DNA of 64,000 nt. It comes from Arthrobacter agilis. Lineage in GTDB: Bacteria > Actinomycetota > Actinomycetes > Actinomycetales > Micrococcaceae. Positions 42,928 to 50,347 of this stretch are shown here, one piece after another. The first letter of the stretch is position 1. Each line of letters opens with the position of its first letter. The DNA is taken from assembly GCF_006494655.1 (NCBI RefSeq), contig NZ_VHIM01000008.1, positions 1 through 64,000 of the forward strand. The letters run 5' to 3'. The notes beneath the pieces were generated by a model. It searched no databases. It saw only the letters and a program-made list of their open reading frames with translations, and was not told where the DNA came from. The position numbers and the translations under genes were made by a program.

Positions 42928-43530
42928 TCAGTTGACCTGGTTGATGATCGTCTCGGCGACCTCGCGCATGCTGAGGCGGCGGTCCATCGAGGTCTTCTGG
43001 ATCCAGCGGAAGGCCTCGGGCTCGGTCAGCCCCATCTTGGTGGTCAGGAGGCTCTTGGCACGCTCCACCAGCTTGCGGGTCGCGAACTGCTCCTGCAGAT
43101 CGGACACCTCGGCCTCGAGGGCCTTGATCTCCTCATGCCGCGACATCGCGATCTCGATCGCGGGAATGAGGTCCGCGGGGGTGAAGGGCTTGACCACGTA
43201 GGCCATGGCGCCGGCGTCGCGGGCGCGCTCGATGAGTTCCTTCTGGCTGAAGGCCGTGAGGAGGACCACGGGGGCGATCCGCGCCTTCACGATCTGCTCG
43301 GCCGCGGTGATGCCGTCCATGACGGGCATCTTGACGTCCATGAGGACGAGATCGGGCTTGTGCTCGGTCGCAAGGGCCACGGCCTTCTCACCGTTGTCCG
43401 CCTCCGCCACGACGTCGTAGCCCTCGCCGCGCAGGATCTCGATGATATCGAGTCGGATGAGCGTCTCGTCCTCGGCCACGATGACCCGGCGAGCGGGTCC
43501 GGCGGGCGTGGTTTCGGTGGATTCAGACAC
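42928..43530 (-). CDS. pdtaR: PdtaR-type response regulator with ANTAR output domain
   Basis: A 200-residue two-domain regulator. The receiver has the acidic pair in VIVAEDETLIRLD, phospho-acceptor Asp65 in LVLMDVKMPVMDG and Lys114 in YVVKPFTP. After a short coiled coil (HEEIKALEAEVSDL) an ANTAR domain (about 140-195: RKLVERAKSLLTTKMGLTEPEAFRWIQ) binds hairpin RNA and works by antitermination. The order and length match Mycobacterium PdtaR (Rv1626), partner of the histidine kinase PdtaS, which is not in the window. GTG start with AAGGAG upstream; TAGGCT at 43602-43597 on the minus strand is a likely -10. Confidence 0.93.
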   Translation of the reverse strand: MSESTETTPAGPARRVIVAEDETLIRLDIIEILRGEGYDVVAEADNGEKAVALATEHKPDLVLMDVKMPVMDGITAAEQIVKARIAPVVLLTAFSQKELIERARDAGAMAYVVKPFTPADLIPAIEIAMSRHEEIKALEAEVSDLQEQFATRKLVERAKSLLTTKMGLTEPEAFRWIQKTSMDRRLSMREVAETIINQVN

Positions 43531-43677
43531 TGTTGCTCCTTGATGATGACGGCGTTCCGGTGGGTCCCCTGAGGCTGTGCCTCCGGTCCCGGAAACAGCC
43601 TATCGGCATGTAGAGTGGTTTCGCGCACCGGCGGAGGGCGGAAGTCCGGCTTCATCCTTCCAGCCGTGGCGGGTACG

Positions 43678-43759
43678 GCCCGAATGGCGGAATTGGCAGA
43701 CGCGCTGCACTCAAAATGCAGTATCGAGAGGTGTGTGGGTTCGAGTCCCACTTCGGGCA
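43678..43759 (+). tRNA. tRNA-Leu (anticodon CAA)
   Basis: The acceptor GCCCGAA (43678-43684) pairs with TTCGGGC (43752-43758), and the discriminator base is A. The D arm follows with GGCGG-AATTGGCAGAC. The anticodon stem CTGCA/TGCAG encloses CTCAAAA, anticodon CAA, reading UUG. A long variable arm (TATCGAGAGGTGT) marks a class II tRNA, and the T arm is GTGGG-TTCGAGT-CCCAC. CCA is not encoded. Confidence 0.96.
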
Positions 43760-43842
43760 CATCAAAGGCCTGGTCAGAGGCCGGGGACTCCGGATGCCGC
43801 ATCCTCCGCCCCCGGTACCTGACCGCAGCGCCCGCGCGCAGG

Positions 43843-43848
43843 TACTGT
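43843..43848 (+). promoter_or_regulatory. -10 box TACTGT six bases before the LigD-type polymerase gene
   Basis: TACTGT, six bases, then ATG; leaderless arrangement. Confidence 0.5.
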
Positions 43849-43854
43849 GAGGCC

Positions 43855-44877
43855 ATGGCCAGCGAAGCGATGATTCTCGACGTCGACGGACCGGAAGGTT
43901 CGCGGTCGGTCCGCCTGTCCAGCCCCTCGAGGGTGCTCTGGCCGGACCTCGGACTGACGAAGCTCGATCTCGCCCGCTACTTCATCGACGTCGCCCCCGC
44001 CTTCCTCCGAGCCAACGGCCGGCGACCCGTCTCGCTGCAGCGCTTCGGTGGCGACGTGGAGGGGGAATCCTTCTTCAGCAAGAACCCGCCGAAGGGTGCG
44101 CCCGACTATGTCCGGAGCGTCACCGTCACCTATCCCAGCGGTCGCTCGCACCCGCAGCTCGTGCTGGACGAGCCGGCGTCGATCGTCTGGGCCGCACAGA
44201 TGAACACGGTGGTTTTCCATCCGTGGGCCTCGAAAGCCGATGCCCCGGACCTGCCCGACGAACTGCGGATCGACCTCGACCCGCAGCCCGGAACGGCATT
44301 CGCCGACGTCGTCGCCGCTGCCCATGCCTTGCGCTCCGTCCTCGCGGAGGCGGGACTCACCTGCTTCGTGAAGACCTCGGGGAACCGCGGGCTCCACGTC
44401 TTCTCCCCGATCGACGCTATGCACGAGTTCCTCGATGTGCGCCATGCCGTGATCGCGGCTGCCAGGGAGCTCGAGCGCCGGATGCCGGACCGCGTGACCA
44501 CCGCGTGGTGGAAGGAGGAACGCGGCGAACGGATCTTTGTCGACTACAACCAGGCGAACCGGGACCGCACGATGGCGGGCGCCTACAGCCCGAGGGCCCT
44601 GCCGCACGCCCCCGTGTCCTGCCCCGTCACCTGGGAGGAGCTTGACGACGTCGACCCGGCAGCCTTCACCGTGGTCACCGTGCCAGACCGCCTGCGGACG
44701 ATCGGAGATCCGTGGGCGGACCTGCACGCCGCGCCGGGCGGTATCGACGTGCTGCAGGCCTGGTGGGAGCGCGATGTGGAACAGGGTCTCGGCGAGCTAC
44801 CCTTCCCACCCGACTTCCCCAAGATGCCCGGAGAGCCCCCGCGCGTACAGCCGAGCCGTGCGCGTACCCGCGACTGA
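43855..44877 (+). CDS. stand-alone LigD-type DNA polymerase/primase (PolDom)
   Basis: A 340-residue archaeo-eukaryotic primase-type polymerase like the polymerase domain of LigD and the free PolD/PrimPol copies of mycobacteria. These add nucleotides, often ribonucleotides, during end joining and gap repair. The catalytic Asp pair is in LRIDLDPQPGTAF, the third acidic residue is probably in RIFVDYNQANRDRTMA, and the nucleotide-binding motif is VKTSGNRGLHVFSP. No ligase or nuclease domain and no ku gene are nearby, so a link to end joining is inference. ATG 43855 is preferred over upstream ATGs, which lie in the tRNA region. Confidence 0.88.
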   Translation: MASEAMILDVDGPEGSRSVRLSSPSRVLWPDLGLTKLDLARYFIDVAPAFLRANGRRPVSLQRFGGDVEGESFFSKNPPKGAPDYVRSVTVTYPSGRSHPQLVLDEPASIVWAAQMNTVVFHPWASKADAPDLPDELRIDLDPQPGTAFADVVAAAHALRSVLAEAGLTCFVKTSGNRGLHVFSPIDAMHEFLDVRHAVIAAARELERRMPDRVTTAWWKEERGERIFVDYNQANRDRTMAGAYSPRALPHAPVSCPVTWEELDDVDPAAFTVVTVPDRLRTIGDPWADLHAAPGGIDVLQAWWERDVEQGLGELPFPPDFPKMPGEPPRVQPSRARTRD

Positions 44878-45021
44878 ACAGGCCTGTCAACGGCAGCCGG
44901 GGGCGCAGTCCACCCGCCGCGGGCGCATCGCGCGCTGGTAGAACAGGAGGGAACGTTGCCGCGCCCCGGCACGAGCCGGGCCTGACGCCGCGCCGGTCCG
45001 TGACCGGCAGTTGGGAGAACC

Positions 45022-45633
45022 ATGAAGAAGACCGTCCTACCATCGATCCTGGCGCTGCTCCTGCTGACGGGATGCGGCGGCAATCCTGCCACGGGTCCTG
45101 AGCAGCCCGGCCCCACGCCCGATCCGGCGGAGACGACGCAGGCGGCGCCATCGGACGCTCCCTCGGTGGACGGGCTCGCCGACGCGGCCAGCGGGGTCTT
45201 CACCTTCGTTCTCGACGATGCGACGGGAGACATCGTCCTCCCGGCCGAGGGCCCGCAGGACGTCGAAGACCTCCGGACGGAGCTGGCCGAGGACGACGTG
45301 ACCTACGCGCGCGTGACGGTGCAGAACCCGGACGATGGCCTGCCCCTGGAGATCGACGCCGTCACGGTCTCCACGCCCGAGGGCCAGGAGTTGGAGTTCA
45401 GGGCAGCTGCCACGGTGATCGAGGAGTGGGGTGCAGCGGCGAACAACGGCGAGCCGAACCCCGAGGTGGTGGGACTCGTCGAGGAGTACAGCGGGGCAGC
45501 GGTACCCGGGAGCACGACCGACCTCCTGATGATCGGTGGCTTCCCCGACATCCCGGACACGATCAGTGCCGTGACGGTGCAACCCGCCGGAGGAGCGGAG
45601 CCTGTCGAGGCGCTGGTGCAGCCTGAGTCCTAG
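45022..45633 (+). CDS. putative lipoprotein
   Basis: A 203-residue secreted protein with a lipoprotein signal (MKKTVLPSILALLLLTGCGG, lipobox LLTGC). A Pro/Thr/Ala linker follows, then an acidic domain of about 145 residues with no recognised family. It has no further cysteine and no catalytic motif that I can identify. The start has GGGAG upstream, and TAGAAC at 44939-44944 may be its -10. Likely anchored on the outer face of the membrane by Lgt and Lsp. Confidence 0.8.
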   Translation: MKKTVLPSILALLLLTGCGGNPATGPEQPGPTPDPAETTQAAPSDAPSVDGLADAASGVFTFVLDDATGDIVLPAEGPQDVEDLRTELAEDDVTYARVTVQNPDDGLPLEIDAVTVSTPEGQELEFRAAATVIEEWGAAANNGEPNPEVVGLVEEYSGAAVPGSTTDLLMIGGFPDIPDTISAVTVQPAGGAEPVEALVQPES

Positions 45634-46534
45634 GCATCAGGACGACGTGCCGGAGTAAGCTCGTGCCATGTCTCTTTCCGACCACTCCCGCACCGCAGTG
45701 GTCATCGAGGACGACGACGACGTGCGCGACCTCCTGCACACCGTGCTCACGGGTTCCGGCTATCGCGTCCACACCGCGCCGGCCGGCCTCGCGGGTGTCG
45801 AGATGGTGCGGCGCCTGATGCCGGACGTGGTCACCCTGGATGTCGGGCTGCCGGACATCGACGGCTTCGAGGTGGCGCAGCGGATCCGCCGATTCTCGGC
45901 GACGTTCATCGTGATGCTCACCGCACGGACCGACCCGTCGGACGAGAAGCGAGGGTTCGAGGCAGGGGCCGACCGTTACCTGAGGAAGCCCTTCCGTCCG
46001 GCCGAGCTGAGGCGACATCTCAAGGAGGGCACAGCGGCTGCCGAGGTATGACTCGCAGCGCCGAATTACCTCGCAGCGCCGTGTCGACTCGGGGCACTGC
46101 CGGCTCGGGGTGACACCGGCGTAGACGGCTTTGTGCGCGTAGTCGACGCCCTTCTTGCCGGCCGGCCAGAGAGCCGGAGCTGCTCCCGCGCCGGTCGCGT
46201 TCTCCAGGGTATGGTCGAAGGCCAGCCGGACGAGCGCGTGCGCGCCCGAGGCCGGCAGTCCGCGCAGCCCCGTCACCGACCAGAGTCCGCGCAGGGCACC
46301 GAGAGTAGCGCCAGTGAGCCAGTGCATGACGTGGTTCCACACCGGATAGGCCCGGTCCTGGTCCGCCGGCCTGCCGAGGAGGATCCGCAGCGTGCGCCCG
46401 GGGACGTGCGAATCCAGCCGACCGCTCAGGCGCTGCTCGACCAGCTCGCCGGCAGTCATCGCGGCGGTTCCCGCCAGGCCTGCTGCGACTCCCCGCAGCG
46501 CCGACCGGCGGAGGGCCGCTGCACGTCCGTCCAC
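45563..46534 (-). CDS. hypothetical membrane-associated protein with an antisense run-on end
   Basis: Only the first 150 residues (down to about 46085) look like a real protein: GVAAGLAGTAAMTAGELVEQ (hydrophobic, resembling DUF1440-type proteins), HVPGRTLRILLGRP, WNHVMHWLTGATLGALRGL and AGKKGVDYAHKAVYAG. Beyond that the frame stays open by chance across the receiver gene and into the 45022 lipoprotein gene, giving His/Arg-rich nonsense. In the +1 frame it would stop after about 17 codons at a TAA near 46066. A frameshift or lost stop is likely. The function is unknown. The GTG start overlaps the stop of the small lipoprotein gene by one base. Confidence 0.5.
   Translation of the reverse strand: MDGRAAALRRSALRGVAAGLAGTAAMTAGELVEQRLSGRLDSHVPGRTLRILLGRPADQDRAYPVWNHVMHWLTGATLGALRGLWSVTGLRGLPASGAHALVRLAFDHTLENATGAGAAPALWPAGKKGVDYAHKAVYAGVTPSRQCPESTRRCEVIRRCESYLGSRCALLEMSPQLGRTEGLPQVTVGPCLEPSLLVRRVGPCGEHHDERRRESADPLRHLEAVDVRQPDIQGDHVRHQAPHHLDTREAGRRGVDAIAGTREHGVQEVAHVVVVLDDHCGAGVVGKRHGTSLLRHVVLMPRTQAAPAPRQAPLLRRVAPSRH
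45656..45661 (+). promoter_or_regulatory. -10 box TAAGCT six bases before the orphan receiver gene
   Basis: TAAGCT, then CGTGCC, then ATG, placing the transcription start at the start codon. Confidence 0.55.
45668..46051 (+). CDS. single-domain response regulator (receiver only)
   Basis: A 127-residue CheY-like receiver with no output domain. The acidic cluster IEDDDDVRD, phospho-acceptor Asp58 in VVTLDVGLPDIDG, Thr85 in VMLTARTDP and Lys107 in YLRKPFRP are all present, so it should be phosphorylated. No histidine kinase is adjacent, so it is an orphan. The reading frame of the minus-strand neighbour (start 46534) runs antisense through the whole gene, but the receiver motifs make the plus strand the coding one. 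Confidence 0.88.
   Translation: MSLSDHSRTAVVIEDDDDVRDLLHTVLTGSGYRVHTAPAGLAGVEMVRRLMPDVVTLDVGLPDIDGFEVAQRIRRFSATFIVMLTARTDPSDEKRGFEAGADRYLRKPFRPAELRRHLKEGTAAAEV
46053..46081. repeat. 11-base direct repeat TCGCAGCGCCG
   Basis: Copies at 46053-46063 and 46071-46081 lie just after the receiver stop codon and at the disturbed end of the minus-strand gene. They may mark the slippage or duplication that altered that gene. Confidence 0.7.
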
Positions 46535-46740
46535 TAGTCGTCCTCCCCGTCGGGATCGTCCTCGAGTTCCTGCCCGCGGGAGTCGTCCCCGAGGTCCGTG
46601 TCGATCCCGTTGTTGTCGTCGTAGTTCCCCGTGTCGGTCTCCGAGGTGTCGCCGTCCTGGTTACCGAGATCGCACCCGCCGAGGAAGAGGGCTCCTGCGG
46701 CGAGGAGGGCGGCCGTGGTCCTGAGTGATCTGTCAGTCAT
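46534..46740 (-). CDS. small acidic lipoprotein
   Basis: A 68-residue protein from ATG 46740: signal MTDRSLRTTAALLAAGALF and lipobox LFLGGC, then an Asp/Glu/Asn-rich acidic tail (about 23 acidic residues). No family is recognised. Likely an exported surface lipoprotein. A longer frame from 46824 lacks a signal at its N terminus. It is coupled to the downstream hypothetical gene by a one-base stop/start overlap. Confidence 0.7.
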   Translation of the reverse strand: MTDRSLRTTAALLAAGALFLGGCDLGNQDGDTSETDTGNYDDNNGIDTDLGDDSRGQELEDDPDGEDD

Positions 46741-46889
46741 GATGGCTCCGTCCGATGCTCGAGTGATCTTCCTAGACGTATCACCGTAGGGATCCGCCGG
46801 AAACGCCGGCAACGGGGCGTGCACGCGGAAAGAACGCTTGCAATCAGATCCTGACCTGCTCCCGGGCTGTCCCCGGGCAGAGCGGTTCG

Positions 46890-47378
46890 CTACTGCCGGA
46901 CGTCGCGGATTAAGTTGGTGATGCGGGCCGTCGAGAGCCGCCGGCCTTGCTCGTCGGTCATCACGACCTCGTGGGTGGTGAGAGTGCGTCCGAGATGGAT
47001 GGCCGTCGCGGTCCCGGTGACGAGCCCTGTGTCGATACTGCGGTGGTGGGTCGCGCCCACCTCGATACCGACCGCCTGCCGGCCGGGTCCCGCATGGAGG
47101 CCGGCGGCGAAGGAGCCGAGAGTCTCGGCGAGGACCACGTGCGCACCGCCGTGCAGGATCCCCGCTACCTGCTGATTCCCGTCGACGGGCATGGTCGCGA
47201 CCATGCGTTCCGCACTCATCTCCTGGAAGACGATGCCCATCTTGACCGTCAGGGCGCCCACCCCGTACCGCCCCAGCCAGCCGTGCATCTCTGTCGGCAC
47301 GCCGGCGGCCACGAGCTCGGCCAGGCGCTCCTCGGAGGGGTGCTGAAGGGCGTCGGCGCGAGTGCGGTTGTCTGTCAT
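46890..47378 (-). CDS. hotdog-fold acyl-CoA thioesterase (PaaI/YdiI-like)
   Basis: A 162-residue hotdog protein. The motif ILHGGAHVVLAETLGSFAA holds the conserved His-Gly-Gly and catalytic Glu of the PaaI/MenI group, followed by GIEVGATHHRSID. These enzymes hydrolyse aromatic or DHNA-type acyl-CoAs; which one cannot be told. ATG 47378 (MTDNRTRADAL) gives the expected length. The frame extends further upstream, but that part overlaps polA. Divergent from polA with about 20 bases between starts. Confidence 0.85.
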   Translation of the reverse strand: MTDNRTRADALQHPSEERLAELVAAGVPTEMHGWLGRYGVGALTVKMGIVFQEMSAERMVATMPVDGNQQVAGILHGGAHVVLAETLGSFAAGLHAGPGRQAVGIEVGATHHRSIDTGLVTGTATAIHLGRTLTTHEVVMTDEQGRRLSTARITNLIRDVRQ

Positions 47379-47384
47379 GGCAAC

Positions 47385-47390
47385 TAGGCT
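47385..47390 (+). promoter_or_regulatory. -10 box TAGGCT seven bases before polA
   Basis: TAGGCT, GGCACCT, then GTG of polA: a leaderless layout identical in -10 sequence to that of pyk. Confidence 0.55.
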
Positions 47391-47397
47391 GGCACCT

Positions 47398-50202
47398 GTG
47401 AGTGAAACAACCAAACCTGCTGCCACCCTGACCATGGCGTCGTCGACCGACGATACGCCCGAAGGGTCCGAACCCTCGCCGGAGCAGCAGGGGCGCGGTG
47501 GCCGCCGCGCCGACGGGTCACGCAACAGGCTCCTGGTGATCGACGGCCATTCGATGGCCTTCCGGGCGTTCTATGCGCTCCCGCCCGAGAACTTCTCGAC
47601 GGACACCGGCCAGCACACCAATGCTGTGTACGGCTTCACCGCCATGCTGATCAACCTCATCAAGGACCAGAAGCCGAGTCACGTGGCCGTTGCCTTCGAC
47701 CTCGACACGCCGACCTTCCGTTCGGAGGAGTACACGGAGTACAAGGGTGGCCGTTCCAAGACCCCGGAGGAGTTCCACGGGCAGGTGGACCTGATCATCA
47801 AGGTGATGGAGGCCATGCGCATCCCCACCATCTCGCTCGACGGGTACGAGGCGGACGACATCCTCGCGACCCTCGCCTACCAGGCTGCCGGTGCGGACTG
47901 GGACGTGCAGGTCGTCAGCGGGGACCGTGATGCGTTCCAGCTCGTGAACGACCGCGTCACGGTGCTCTACCCCAAGCAGGGCGTCACGAACATCCCGCAG
48001 ATGGACGCGGAAGCCATCGAGGAGAAGTACTTCGTGCCGCCGCACCAGTACTCGGACCTCGCCGCCCTGGTGGGGGAGAGTGCGGACAATCTCCCGGGGG
48101 TGCCGGGCGTCGGTCCGAAGACCGCGGCGAAGTGGATCAAGCTGTACGGCGGGCTCGAAGGCATTCTGGAGAACCTCGACAAGATCGGTGGCAAGGTCGG
48201 CGACTCGCTCCGGGCAAACATCGAGGACGTGAAGCGCAACCGCCGCCTGAACCGCCTGCTCACCGACCTCGACCTCCCGGTGGATCTCGATGCCATGGTG
48301 TCGCAGCATCCCGACCGTTCCGCGATCGAGGACCTCTTCGACTCGCTGCAGTTCAACACGTTGCGCAAGCGCCTGTTCGACCTCTTCGGCGAGGAGGAGT
48401 CGGAGGAGGAGAGTGACGAGCAGAGTGCCCCGCCGCATGTGCTGCTCGAGGAAGCCGGCGAGCTGACGCAGTGGTTTGCGGGGACCAACCAGGCGCAGGC
48501 GTCCGTCGCCCTCGCGACCGAGACGACTGGGGGGACCACCGACGTCGTCGGGATCGCCGTCGTGACGTCCTCGGCTGCCGCCTTCATCCCGCTCGAGCCA
48601 CTCGACGCGGACGCCGAGAAGGTCCTGGGGGACTGGCTGGCCAGTACTGACGCGCCGAAGATCGTCCACGATTTCAAGACCGTGTTCAAGCTGATCTCCG
48701 CCCGCGGCCTCCACCTCGCCGGAGAGGTCGACGACACCGCGATCTCCGGCTACCTGATCCAGCCCGATCGCCGCAGCTACGAGCTGGCCGACCTCGCGCA
48801 GTACCATCTCCGTCTCTCCATCACGGCGTCCGCGAACGACTCCTCCGGCCAGCAGGCGCTCGACCTCGGGGGCAACGACGTCGCCTCGCCCGCCGTCGTC
48901 GCCGCCTACGCAGCCCTGCAGCTGAGCGAGCACTTCGCCGGACAACTCGTGGAGCGCGGCGCCAACCAGCTGCTCGGCGGCCTCGAACTCCCGCTCGCGG
49001 AGGTCCTCGCCCGCATGGAGCTCACCGGTGTCGCCGTCTCGGTCGAGGGACTGGAGCGCCTCCTCGACGACTTCTCGAAGACCATTAGTGCCGCCGGTTC
49101 CGAGGCCTATCGGATCATCGGCAAGGAGATCAACCTCGGGTCGCCCAAGCAGCTGCAGACCGTCCTCTTCGACGAACTCGAACTTCCCAGGACCAAGAAG
49201 ATCAAGACCGGGTACTCCACCGACGCGGACGCCCTGACGGACCTCATCACCAAGACCGGGCATCCATTCCTCGAGCAGCTGCTCGCCTACCGTGACGCGA
49301 CGAAGCTTCGGCAGACCGTCGAAGGGCTGCGGAAGGCCGTGGGCGACGACGGCCGCATCCACACCACCTACCTGCAGACCGTCGCGGCGACCGGACGGCT
49401 GTCCTCGACCAACCCGAACCTGCAGAACATCCCGGTCCGCTCCGACGAGGGGCGCCGGATCCGCGAGGTGTTCGTGGTCGGTCACGGCCGGGACGGAAAT
49501 CCGTACGAGACGTTGATGACGGCCGACTACTCGCAGATCGAGATGCGCATCATGGCCCACCTGTCCGGCGACGAGGGCCTCATCTCGGCGTTCCTCGAAG
49601 GGGAGGACCTCCACCGCTTCGTGGGTTCGCACATCTTCGGTGTCGCGCCCGAAGACGTCACGAACGCCATGCGATCCAAAGTGAAGGCCATGTCCTACGG
49701 CCTGGTCTACGGCCTCAGCTCCTTCGGACTGTCGAAGCAGCTCGCGATCTCGGTGGACGAGGCGCGGACGCTCATGCGCGACTACTTCGAGCGCTTCGGC
49801 GCGGTGCGTGACTACCTGCGCGGCATCGTCGAGCAGGCCAGGAAGGACGGCTTCACCTCCACCATCGAGGGACGGCGCCGCTACCTGCCGGATCTCTCCA
49901 GCGACAACCGGCAGCTGCGGGAGATGGCGGAGCGTGCTGCGCTGAACGCGCCGATCCAGGGTTCGGCCGCCGACATCATCAAGAAGGCGATGCTCGGCGT
50001 GGACGAGGCGCTGACCCAGCGCGGTCTTCGCTCCCGCATGCTGCTGCAGGTGCATGACGAGCTGGTCCTCGAGATCGCCAAGGGCGAGACGGCGGAGGTC
50101 GAGGCGCTGGTCCGTGAACAGATGGCGGGTGCCGCGGATCTCTCCGTTCCCCTCGACGTGTCCGTGGGTACGGGAGCCAGCTGGCACGACGCCGCGCACT
50201 GA
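47398..50202 (+). CDS. polA: PolA, DNA polymerase I
   Basis: PolA is the gap-filling and primer-removing polymerase. GTG 47398 gives 934 residues with a 45-residue variable N terminus. The 5'-nuclease domain (LLVIDGHSMAFRAFYAL, YKGGRSKTPEEF, GYEADDILATLA, VSGDRDAFQL, LVGESADNLPGVPGVGPKTA) is complete. The 3'-5' exonuclease domain (about 365-530) has lost the DxE metal ligands (ALATETTGGTTD), so no proofreading is expected, as in other actinobacterial PolA. The polymerase domain has motif A TADYSQIEMRIMAHL, motif B RSKVKAMSYGLVYGL and motif C LLQVHDELVLE. Confidence 0.96.
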   Translation: MSETTKPAATLTMASSTDDTPEGSEPSPEQQGRGGRRADGSRNRLLVIDGHSMAFRAFYALPPENFSTDTGQHTNAVYGFTAMLINLIKDQKPSHVAVAFDLDTPTFRSEEYTEYKGGRSKTPEEFHGQVDLIIKVMEAMRIPTISLDGYEADDILATLAYQAAGADWDVQVVSGDRDAFQLVNDRVTVLYPKQGVTNIPQMDAEAIEEKYFVPPHQYSDLAALVGESADNLPGVPGVGPKTAAKWIKLYGGLEGILENLDKIGGKVGDSLRANIEDVKRNRRLNRLLTDLDLPVDLDAMVSQHPDRSAIEDLFDSLQFNTLRKRLFDLFGEEESEEESDEQSAPPHVLLEEAGELTQWFAGTNQAQASVALATETTGGTTDVVGIAVVTSSAAAFIPLEPLDADAEKVLGDWLASTDAPKIVHDFKTVFKLISARGLHLAGEVDDTAISGYLIQPDRRSYELADLAQYHLRLSITASANDSSGQQALDLGGNDVASPAVVAAYAALQLSEHFAGQLVERGANQLLGGLELPLAEVLARMELTGVAVSVEGLERLLDDFSKTISAAGSEAYRIIGKEINLGSPKQLQTVLFDELELPRTKKIKTGYSTDADALTDLITKTGHPFLEQLLAYRDATKLRQTVEGLRKAVGDDGRIHTTYLQTVAATGRLSSTNPNLQNIPVRSDEGRRIREVFVVGHGRDGNPYETLMTADYSQIEMRIMAHLSGDEGLISAFLEGEDLHRFVGSHIFGVAPEDVTNAMRSKVKAMSYGLVYGLSSFGLSKQLAISVDEARTLMRDYFERFGAVRDYLRGIVEQARKDGFTSTIEGRRRYLPDLSSDNRQLREMAERAALNAPIQGSAADIIKKAMLGVDEALTQRGLRSRMLLQVHDELVLEIAKGETAEVEALVREQMAGAADLSVPLDVSVGTGASWHDAAH

Positions 50203-50347
50203 TCGTGCGGTAGCGCGCTCTCCTGCGGTCTCGAGGATGTGGTGGTCCATCATGTCCGGGCGGTGGCTGACCCGGTGCACCTGCCCGGGTCGGCAAGGGC
50301 AGGGCGCGTGCCTCTCGTGAGGGGTTCCCGTGACATGGTCCATGGCC

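Noticed and set aside
46020-46340. 106-codon minus-strand frame overlapping the hypothetical membrane-protein gene
   Set aside because: It is the shifted frame of the same DNA. The other frame gives the hydrophobic, conserved-looking sequence down to about 46085.
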